Origin: Alphaproteobacteria bacterium
GTDB taxonomy: Bacteria > Pseudomonadota > Alphaproteobacteria > UBA11222
DNA: 5,253 bases
Direction of reading: 5' to 3'
Assembly: GCA_003454415.1 (NCBI GenBank)
Contig: DMKG01000124.1
Location: 1 to 5,253 of the forward strand
Positions 1 through 5,077 of the stretch are shown here, one piece after another. The notes below the pieces were generated by a model. It saw nothing but the letters and a program-made list of their open reading frames with translations, did not search any database and was not told where the DNA came from. How positions within the stretch are numbered: the first letter of the stretch is position 1; every line of letters starts with the position of its first letter. Position numbers and translations under genes: made by a program.

Positions 1-900
1 GCCGCGCCGGTGATGCTGTTTGCGCTGCTGTTGGGGATGGCGGTGAATTTTCTGAGCCAGGAGGCATCCTGCCGGCCGGGAATCGATTTCGCCGCCAGAA
101 CCATCCTGCGCGCGGGTGTGGCGCTGCTGGGCGCGCGCATTACCCTGGATCTGGTGCAGTCTCTCGGATTGGACACGCTGCTGATCACCTTTTTTGCGGT
201 GGTGCTCACCATGCTGTTCGGCTGGCTGGCGTCACGGTTGCTTGACCTCAAGCCCGATTTCGGCGTGCTGACCGGGGGGGCAGTCGCGATTTGCGGCGTT
301 TCGGCGGCGATGGCCTTTGCTTCCGTACTGCCCCATTCGCAGGATACGGAGCGCGACACGATCCTCACCGTCGTGGGCGTCACCACGCTTTCCACGGTGG
401 CGATGGTGGTTTATCCGCTGATCGCGGCGGCGCTGCATTTTTCCGTCGCCCAGACAGGGGTGTTTCTGGGGGCGACCATCCATGACGTGGCGCAGGTGGC
501 GGGGGCGGGTTACAGCATATCCCTCGAAACCGGCGACACCGCCACGGTCGTCAAACTGTTCCGCGTCGCGCTGCTTCTGCCCGCCGTGCTGGCGGTCACG
601 CTGTTGTTCCGCGGTCAGGCGGCAGGCGGGGCGCATACTGCCCGGCCGCCCTTGATCCCCGCCTTTCTGCTGGTCTTTGTGGCTCTGGTGCTTCTGAATT
701 CTCTGCTCAGCGTGCCTGCGCCCATCGTACAGGGCGCGGGGGATACGTCGCGCTGGTGCCTGATCACGGCCATCTCGGCATTGGGAATGAAAACCAGGCT
801 CGGCGATTTCGCCCGGGTGGGATGGAAACCCGCCGTACTGATTCTCGCGGAAACTCTTTTCGTGATGCTGCTGGTGCTCAGCTTTCTGCTGCTGCTCTGA
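1..900 (+). CDS. YeiH-family putative sulfate exporter, 5' end missing
   Basis: Integral inner-membrane protein of the COG2855/PF03601 family, whose members are annotated as putative sulfate (or sulfite) exporters; transport has been proposed more than proven. The reading frame is open to base 1 (A-A-P before the first GTG/ATG at 10-15), so the gene starts upstream. About 299 residues are visible against roughly 340-350 for full-length relatives, so one N-terminal membrane segment or so is missing. Counting from base 10 as residue 1, family hallmarks are the glycine-rich segment with AICGVSAAMA (residues 93-102), the GATIHDVAQVAGAG block (154-167), VKLFRVALLLP (181-191) and ALGMKTRLGDF (257-267). 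At least eight hydrophobic stretches alternate with short loops. It ends at TGA 898-900, two bases before a strong hairpin, and converges on the flavoprotein gene to its right. Family assignment is firm; the substrate is not shown by the sequence. Confidence 0.9.
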   Translation, partial: AAPVMLFALLLGMAVNFLSQEASCRPGIDFAARTILRAGVALLGARITLDLVQSLGLDTLLITFFAVVLTMLFGWLASRLLDLKPDFGVLTGGAVAICGVSAAMAFASVLPHSQDTERDTILTVVGVTTLSTVAMVVYPLIAAALHFSVAQTGVFLGATIHDVAQVAGAGYSISLETGDTATVVKLFRVALLLPAVLAVTLLFRGQAAGGAHTARPPLIPAFLLVFVALVLLNSLLSVPAPIVQGAGDTSRWCLITAISALGMKTRLGDFARVGWKPAVLILAETLFVMLLVLSFLLLL

Positions 901-901
901 A

Positions 902-940
902 CCCGCTGTCCTCCGGTTTCAGACTCCGGAGGACAGTGGG
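902..940. terminator. Hairpin between convergent genes, likely bidirectional terminator
   Basis: Bases 902-916 (CCCGCTGTCCTCCGG) pair with 926-940 (CCGGAGGACAGTGGG) around a 9-base loop. The inner 11 pairs are perfect, then one G-U pair, then three G-C pairs. It lies directly after the stop of the exporter gene and 22 bases beyond the stop of the minus-strand flavoprotein gene, the expected place for a shared terminator. Neither strand has a T-run after the stem, so it is not a textbook intrinsic terminator. It may act with Rho or only protect 3' ends. Confidence 0.65.
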
Positions 941-962
941 ATACAGGAAAAGGCCCGCCGCG

Positions 963-2129
963 TTATCCGCGTTGCGGGGGGAACAGCATGTTGGCGATCA
1001 TGGGATAGGCCTCGTCATTGGCCAGACCCATGACCATGCCCGCGCGGGCGTCGCGGAAATAGCGCTCGAACGGCAGGCGTGCGGCGAAAGCGGTTCCGCC
1101 GAACATGGTCATCAGTTCGCTCGTTACCGCGACCGAGGTCTCCGACGCCATCACCTTGGCCTGAATATAGGGAATGGGCGCCTTGACGCGGCCTTCGTCC
1201 CCGGCCTTTGCGGCAAGATGCAGCAGGGAGCGGGCCGCCTCGATCTGGGCGCTCATCTGTCCCATGCGGCGCTTGTTGACCGGATTGTCCAGCCGCCTGG
1301 CGCCGCTCGGATACTGTTTCGTAGCCTCGGCGCTTGCGATTTCATAAGCGCCGGAGCCGATCCCCAGATAGGCGGCGGCATAGGTCAGCGCCACAACGGG
1401 CATCATCACGACGCCCAGCGCCTTGCCGCCTTCGTGTTCGTTGCCCAGACGGTTTTCCTTTGGCACGTCACCGGTGAAGTAAACCGGCGAACTGCCATTG
1501 CCGCGCATGCCGACGCCGTTCCATTCGCCGTCTTTTTTCCACTCCACCTTGTCGCGTTCGACGATCATGGGGGTCAGTGCGCCCTTTGGGGCATCCGCGC
1601 CCGCCTGAACCATCAGGAAGTAGTGCGTCGCCTCGCCCGCGGAAGTCACATAGGATTTTCGCACGCCTCCCAGGCGATAGGCGTCCGGCAGGATTTCCGC
1701 CGCTGAGAAGGCGCCTGCCGGATGCCAGTCATCGCCTTTCTTGCCGCTGGTCTCCCCGCCTGCGACCGTGTACAGCGCCTCGCCCCGCGCCAGGGGTTTG
1801 ACGAATTTCTCCACCTGTGCCGGCGTGTGCACCCGGGCGATCATTTCGCTCGCCTCGATATGCATTTTGAAGCACATGGCCGTGGACGGGCAGCTTTTCG
1901 CCAGTTCCTCCACCACCAGTACCGTGGACAGAAGATCGGCGCCGCCGCCGCCATATTCCTTCGAGGCGCGCATGCCCCACAGGCCTGCGTCCCGCAGCGC
2001 ATGCATGCCTTCCCGCGGATACCGCCCGGTCCGGTCCACTTCCGCCGCGCGCGGCGCCAGCACGTCTTTGCCAAGCGATCTGGCTTTTTCCAGCCAGGCG
2101 TTCTGTTCATCGGTCAATTTGATCAGCAT
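963..2129 (-). CDS. Acyl-CoA dehydrogenase-like flavoprotein lacking the usual catalytic Glu
   Basis: A 388-residue protein with the three-part acyl-CoA dehydrogenase fold: helical N-terminal domain (about 5-118), beta middle domain (about 120-220, with YRLGGVRKSYVTSAGEATHY at 151-170 matching the family's 'GxKxxITNA' region), and C-terminal helical bundle (about 235-385, ending in the RLPFERYFRDARAG region, 351-364). It should bind FAD or FMN in the cytoplasm. In standard enzymes such as MCAD the catalytic Glu lies nine residues after the Arg of the RDA motif; here that residue is G368. The alternative helix-G Glu of isovaleryl-CoA dehydrogenase also appears absent (around V246-T249). This suggests a relative that does not do classical alpha,beta-dehydrogenation, such as the flavin monooxygenases or oxidoreductases of the DszC/SfnB type. 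That is inference, and a true but divergent dehydrogenase remains possible. The start at 2127-2129 follows GGGGAGA (minus strand, 2134-2140) at good spacing. It is transcribed divergently from the DUF169 gene across a palindromic site. Confidence 0.88.
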   Translation of the reverse strand: MLIKLTDEQNAWLEKARSLGKDVLAPRAAEVDRTGRYPREGMHALRDAGLWGMRASKEYGGGGADLLSTVLVVEELAKSCPSTAMCFKMHIEASEMIARVHTPAQVEKFVKPLARGEALYTVAGGETSGKKGDDWHPAGAFSAAEILPDAYRLGGVRKSYVTSAGEATHYFLMVQAGADAPKGALTPMIVERDKVEWKKDGEWNGVGMRGNGSSPVYFTGDVPKENRLGNEHEGGKALGVVMMPVVALTYAAAYLGIGSGAYEIASAEATKQYPSGARRLDNPVNKRRMGQMSAQIEAARSLLHLAAKAGDEGRVKAPIPYIQAKVMASETSVAVTSELMTMFGGTAFAARLPFERYFRDARAGMVMGLANDEAYPMIANMLFPPQRG

Positions 2130-2170
2130 GTTCTCTCCCCTGTCTTCTGGCCTGAATGGCGGTGTATTGT

Positions 2171-2182
2171 GATGATTTCATC
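2171..2182. repeat. Short inverted repeat GATGA-TT-TCATC
   Basis: Five-base arms around a TT centre in the divergent intergenic region, 14 bases left of the larger palindrome at 2196-2210. It could be a second half-site or a separate operator. It has no counterpart that I could find in the other divergent region, and short arms like this occur often by chance. Confidence 0.25.
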
Positions 2183-2195
2183 CTCGCATTCAGCT

Positions 2196-2210
2196 TTAGC
2201 ATAATGCTAG
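2196..2210. promoter_or_regulatory. Candidate operator, copy 1 (palindrome TTAGCATAATGCTAG)
   Basis: Arms TTAGCAT and ATGCTAG are centred on A2203; the inner six bases on each side are perfectly complementary and only the outermost pair mismatches. It sits in the AT-rich part of the 140-base divergent region, with its centre 67 bases before the DUF169 start and 74 bases before the flavoprotein start, so a bound regulator could affect both. The 12-mer TTTAGCATAATG (2195-2206) recurs exactly at 4110-4121 in the other divergent region. The size and symmetry fit a homodimeric helix-turn-helix repressor, but the family cannot be named from this. A -10-like CATAAT (2200-2205) lies inside it, but I see no convincing -35 partner. 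Confidence 0.6.
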
Positions 2211-2259
2211 GATTATTTGACGCCGCCATGCTGAAAAAAAGCGGTAACTGCACGAAAAC

Positions 2260-2264
2260 GGAGG
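2260..2264 (+). promoter_or_regulatory. Ribosome binding site that fixes the DUF169 start
   Basis: GGAGG, followed by a 5-base spacer (AAACC) and ATG at 2270-2272. It is much stronger than anything ahead of the in-frame upstream ATGs at 2156 and 2228, so it decides the start. Confidence 0.8.
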
Positions 2265-2269
2265 AAACC

Positions 2270-3067
2270 ATGGCCAAATCCAATTGCTGGGGCGATGACG
2301 CGGCATATGATTATGAGAGCATCGTCAATGAGTTGAACCGTTATTTGCGGCTGAAGGCGACCCCTATCGGCATGAAGCGGTTCAGATCCGTTGCGGAAAT
2401 GGAGGCGATCCCGCGCATCAAACGGCCCGACCCGCGGGAGAAGATGGCGACGGATCAGATCGTCGGCCAGTGCCGCTGGATCGGCTGGACGATCGGCGTC
2501 ACCATGGACAATCTTATGGGGGCGCAATGCGGCGCGGTGATCGGGCTTCATCCGCGCGATGCGGAATGGCTCAGCGGCGACCGCATGAACGGGGTATGGT
2601 ATGGAAGCCTGGAAGACAGCGCCGCGCATCAGGCGGCGATGAGCTGCGCCTCCTATGGCGAGTACGAAGCCATGGCGGTGTCGCCACTGACTTCCGGCCG
2701 TCTCGACAATCCGGATATCTGCCTGATTTACGCGACGCCCGGGCAGATGATCACCTTCATCAACGGGCTGCAATACCGCGCCTACAAGAAGCTGACCTTC
2801 TCCTGCGTTGGTGAAAGCGCTTGCGCCGATTCCTGGGGCAATGCGCTGGCGACAGGCGAGCCCTCGGTGTCGATCCCGTGTTATGCGGAACGCAAATTCG
2901 GAGGGGTGCAGGATGACGAATTGCTGGTGGCGCTTCCCCCCAGCTATCTGCCCAAGGTCGTGGAAGGGCTTGCAGCGCTGAGCAAGAACGGCCTGCGCTA
3001 TCCCATCCCCAACCACGGCATCCAGAAGTCGCCGCTGGACAGCATCCAGAAAAGCTACGGCGCCTGA
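2270..3067 (+). CDS. DUF169 family protein (COG2043-type)
   Basis: A 265-residue soluble protein of the DUF169 family, which has no established biochemical function. The family match rests on the N-terminal YLRLKATPIGMKRF (25-38), the middle SPLTSG...PDICLIYATPGQM region (138-160), the SCVGESACADSW block (178-189) and the C-terminal SIPCYAERK...DDELLVALPPSYLPKVVEGL segment (201-234). Eight cysteines lie at 6, 68, 87, 126, 151, 179, 185 and 204; several fall in conserved blocks, so a metal or Fe-S centre or a thiol role is conceivable but unproven. There is no signal peptide or membrane segment. The frame stays open to an ATG at 2156, but those 38 extra codons cross the palindromic operator and lack a Shine-Dalgarno sequence, while ATG 2270 follows GGAGG. 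It is divergent from the flavoprotein gene and convergent with the cyclase-family gene, with a hairpin just past its stop. Its association with oxygenases and a hydrolase suggests a catabolic role. Confidence 0.88.
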   Translation: MAKSNCWGDDAAYDYESIVNELNRYLRLKATPIGMKRFRSVAEMEAIPRIKRPDPREKMATDQIVGQCRWIGWTIGVTMDNLMGAQCGAVIGLHPRDAEWLSGDRMNGVWYGSLEDSAAHQAAMSCASYGEYEAMAVSPLTSGRLDNPDICLIYATPGQMITFINGLQYRAYKKLTFSCVGESACADSWGNALATGEPSVSIPCYAERKFGGVQDDELLVALPPSYLPKVVEGLAALSKNGLRYPIPNHGIQKSPLDSIQKSYGA

Positions 3068-3074
3068 CGGTTCG

Positions 3075-3094
3075 CGGGGGGCTCTGGCCCCCCG
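3075..3094. terminator. GC-rich hairpin between convergent genes, probable terminator
   Basis: CGGGGGGC (3075-3082) pairs perfectly with GCCCCCCG (3087-3094) around the tetraloop TCTG. It starts 7 bases after the DUF169 stop and lies 22 bases beyond the cyclase-family stop on the other strand. The plus-strand trailer TCTTCA is only mildly T-rich and the minus strand has no T-run, so termination is likely but the U-tract is poor. Confidence 0.7.
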
Positions 3095-3116
3095 TCTTCA
3101 CATTCGGCGGGACTGC

Positions 3117-3998
3117 TTAAAGCACTGCGATCGGGCGAACGGGGCTTGCAGTCGCCCCGGTGAATTTTATTGGCAGCATGATGAAACAGAATGTGGTCAC
3201 ATTCTGGCGCATCAGTTCGTCGAGCACCAGATTCTCGATCAGGTGAACGCCTGCTTCGACCAGCGTGTGCTGATGTACAGGCAGCATCTTTCCCTTCTCG
3301 GGATAGGGCAGAACCTCCACTCCCATATTGTCGCAACCGATGACCGAAACTTTCTGCCCGGTCAGCCACTGCGCCGCCTCCACGTCAATTCCAGGTTCGG
3401 TGGAAATGTATTTCTGATTGTCTTTCATGAAATAGCGGCTGTAGCCGGTGCGCACCATCACCACATCCCCCGGCGCAATTTCCACCTTGGCCTTATTCAG
3501 GGCGTTTTTCAGATCTTTGGCTGTGACCACCCGGCCGCCTTCCAGATAATCCCCGCCATCCAGATCGGCGACATTGATGCACACCCCGCGCGAGATCAAC
3601 GGCGGCATCTGTTCGATGCCCAGTTTCTGCAGCCCCAGATTGTTGGTCATTTCGCTGACCCGGTAGCCCCCATACATTTCGTCGGCGATGGTCACATGTC
3701 CCAGGGCGTCCACATGGGTGCCGGTATGCATGCACAGTTCCACCCGTTCGGTATAAGCGCCCAGATTGTTCGTGATCCCATGCCTTCCTCCCCCGCGCAG
3801 CATCATTTCCGGTGTCGCGCGCATGGTCATCATGAAGGGGGATTGCGCGGGCTGCATGCAGGGATGTCCGGATCTGATTTCCTGGCTCAGGTCGATGATC
3901 CGGCCCTGCCCGACGCTTTTGAGGGCGTTAAGGGTGCATTCGGCCGTGACGTAATTCATCGCGCCTGCCTGGTCGCCGTCGGCAAATTTATTCGTCAT
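3117..3998 (-). CDS. Cyclase-family metal-dependent hydrolase (kynurenine formamidase/isatin hydrolase-like)
   Basis: A 293-residue cytoplasmic protein of the cyclase family (PF04199, COG1878), whose characterised members are Zn or Mn hydrolases of amide or lactam bonds, such as kynurenine formamidase and isatin hydrolase. The family signature HxGTHxDxxxH is intact at 91-101 (H91, H95, D97, H101), giving the metal site. Other family segments are IIDLSQEI (34-41), RGVCINVADLDG (137-148), GDVVMVRTGYSRYF (177-190), GCDNMGVEVLP (221-231) and HQHTLVEAGVHLIENL (242-257), which holds further candidate ligands H242/H244 and E255. It is longer than bacterial KynB (about 210 residues) and nearer in length to other cyclase-family hydrolases. 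The start at 3996-3998 follows AGGAGGAG (minus strand, 4008-4015); an internal ATG at residue 14 lacks a comparable site. It diverges from the dioxygenase gene. The substrate is unknown; it may open an amide, lactam or lactone made by the neighbouring oxygenases. Confidence 0.9.
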   Translation of the reverse strand: MTNKFADGDQAGAMNYVTAECTLNALKSVGQGRIIDLSQEIRSGHPCMQPAQSPFMMTMRATPEMMLRGGGRHGITNNLGAYTERVELCMHTGTHVDALGHVTIADEMYGGYRVSEMTNNLGLQKLGIEQMPPLISRGVCINVADLDGGDYLEGGRVVTAKDLKNALNKAKVEIAPGDVVMVRTGYSRYFMKDNQKYISTEPGIDVEAAQWLTGQKVSVIGCDNMGVEVLPYPEKGKMLPVHQHTLVEAGVHLIENLVLDELMRQNVTTFCFIMLPIKFTGATASPVRPIAVL

Positions 3999-4097
3999 TC
4001 CGTTCCTCTCCTCCTGAAAATGGCGCTGCGCCCTTCCTGGTCCAGACAGCCTTCAGCCGGGAATATCCATCGAGGGAGCAGGCAGCCGCTATTTATG

Positions 4098-4126
4098 TTG
4101 ACGGAACTGTTTAGCATAATGATAAT
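4098..4126 (+). promoter_or_regulatory. Sigma70-like promoter for the dioxygenase/monooxygenase unit
   Basis: TTGACG (4098-4103, five of six to TTGACA) and GATAAT (4121-4126, five of six to TATAAT) are separated by exactly 17 bases, in the only strongly AT-rich part of this intergenic region. Transcription would start near 4133 and leave a leader of about 65-70 bases before the dioxygenase start. The palindrome 4111-4125 fills the downstream spacer and overlaps the -10, a repressor-like geometry. Confidence 0.65.
4111..4125. promoter_or_regulatory. Candidate operator, copy 2 (TTAGCATAATGATAA)
   Basis: Arms TTAGCAT and ATGATAA are centred on A4118 with a single mismatched pair (G4114 against A4122). 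With the preceding T it shares the exact 12-mer TTTAGCATAATG with copy 1 at 2195-2206. It lies between and over the -35 and -10 of the promoter at 4098-4126, so binding would block RNA polymerase. Its centre is 120 bases before the cyclase-family start on the other strand, so control of that gene is possible but less direct. Confidence 0.6.
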
Positions 4127-4201
4127 ATATTGCCTATACGCCCGGTCGTCAGACTGGACGCATAAGATCCGGCAGGCGATGAAAACAGGATGGGAATGGC
4201 C

Positions 4202-5023
4202 ATGAGCTTCGAGACGATAAAAATAGAAAGGCTGGCGGGCGCGCTGGGGGCGGAAATCAGCGGGGTCGATCTGGCAAAACCGTTAGGCAATCAGACCTTT
4301 CAGGAAATTCATGACGCGCTGGTGGAAAACCAGGTGATCTTTTTTCGCGACCAAGACATCACCCCGGATCAGCATAAGGATTTCGGGCGGCGCTTCGGCA
4401 CGTTGCACATCCATCCCGCCATGGGGGGGATTCCCGGCCATCCGGAAATCCTGCCTCTGCATTCCGACGCGGAAAAGCAGTATTCCGCAAACGGCTGGCA
4501 TTCGGATGTATCCTGCGATCCCGTTCCCAATATGGGCGCGATTCTGCTGGCCAAGGTCTTACCGGATACTGGGGGCGACACGATGTTCGCGAGTATGAAC
4601 GCCGCCTATGAGGGGCTGTCCGGCAAGATGCAGCATTTTCTCTCTGGCCTGGAGGCGCATCACGGCAGTGTGCACCTGTTCGGCCCGTCCAGACATGAAA
4701 ATGACAAACGTCCGAATGCGGTGCATCCGGTGATCCGCACCCATCCGGTTTCCGGGCGCCCCTGTATTTACGTCAACAGCTCCTTCACCACCCATATTGT
4801 TGGCATGAAGCCAAAGGAAAGCCGGGCGGTGCTCGACTTCCTCTACCGCCATATCGAAACGCCGGAATATCACGTGCGTTTCCGCTGGGCGGTGAATTCG
4901 ATCGCCTTCTGGGACAACCGGAGCACTCAGCACCGCGCGATCGCTGATTATTTTCCCCAGACGCGCACCATGCACCGGGTCACCATCAATGGCACGGAGG
5001 CGCCTTTCTACCGTCCCCATTGA
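4202..5023 (+). CDS. TauD/TfdA-family 2-oxoglutarate/Fe(II)-dependent dioxygenase
   Basis: A 273-residue cytoplasmic enzyme, full length for the family (E. coli TauD is 283 residues). It should couple oxidative decarboxylation of 2-oxoglutarate to hydroxylation of a substrate at an Fe(II) centre. Visible features, numbered from ATG 4202: GAEISGVDL (16-24), LHIHP (68-72), the WHSD motif giving Fe ligands H100 and D102, GGDT with T127, third ligand H244 in STQHRAIADY, and the 2OG-binding arginines R255 and R259. Compared with TauD as I recall it, H70, F159, F206 and R270 are kept, but Tyr73, Asn95 and Ser158 of the taurine pocket appear as Met, Ala and Leu, so the substrate is probably not taurine. 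Three in-frame ATGs (4190, 4196, 4202) cluster; 4190 has no spaced Shine-Dalgarno, 4196 follows AGGA and 4202 follows GGGA. I chose 4202 because it matches the N-terminal length of TauD. It shares an operon with the monooxygenase that begins 54 bases downstream. Confidence 0.9.
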   Translation: MSFETIKIERLAGALGAEISGVDLAKPLGNQTFQEIHDALVENQVIFFRDQDITPDQHKDFGRRFGTLHIHPAMGGIPGHPEILPLHSDAEKQYSANGWHSDVSCDPVPNMGAILLAKVLPDTGGDTMFASMNAAYEGLSGKMQHFLSGLEAHHGSVHLFGPSRHENDKRPNAVHPVIRTHPVSGRPCIYVNSSFTTHIVGMKPKESRAVLDFLYRHIETPEYHVRFRWAVNSIAFWDNRSTQHRAIADYFPQTRTMHRVTINGTEAPFYRPH

Positions 5024-5065
5024 TTCCGGTGACCCGAAAAGCCGAGTTCGTCACGCCGATCCGAT

Positions 5066-5072
5066 AGAGGGA
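5066..5072 (+). promoter_or_regulatory. Ribosome binding site of the luciferase-like monooxygenase
   Basis: AGAGGGA, five bases before ATG 5078-5080. It supports a real gene start in a frame too short within the window to stand out by length alone. Confidence 0.6.
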
Positions 5073-5077
5073 ACGCC

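Noticed and set aside
10..12. GTG at 10 (or ATG at 13) as the true start of the exporter gene
   Set aside because: The frame is open to base 1, family members carry another N-terminal segment before this region, and no ribosome binding site is visible in the nine bases available; the gene is cut by the window edge.
756..1706. 316-codon plus-strand open frame across the exporter end and antisense to the flavoprotein
   Set aside because: It overlaps two well-supported genes and crosses the hairpin at 902-940; the composition is typical of an antisense shadow.
2156..2269. 38-codon N-terminal extension of the DUF169 gene
   Set aside because: It would place the operator inside coding sequence, has no Shine-Dalgarno at ATG 2156, and the translated extension lacks family similarity; GGAGG precedes ATG 2270.
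2213..3016. Long minus-strand open frame opposite the DUF169 gene
   Set aside because: Its translation is low-complexity H/R/A-rich with no family motif, while the plus strand encodes a clear DUF169 protein with a good ribosome binding site. It is a GC-bias shadow.
3243..4205. 320-codon plus-strand open frame opposite the cyclase-family gene
   Set aside because: It runs antisense across the whole metal-binding hydrolase gene and into the intergenic promoter. It is rich in H, R and F, with no recognisable domain.
4559..5020. Minus-strand open frame opposite the dioxygenase
   Set aside because: It is antisense to the conserved iron and 2OG-binding half of the TauD-like gene, with no motif or ribosome binding site of note.
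5028..5054. Inverted repeat GTGAC...GTCAC between the dioxygenase and monooxygenase genes
   Set aside because: Only five pairs with a 16-base loop and a mismatch outside; too weak to call a terminator or attenuator in what looks like an operon.
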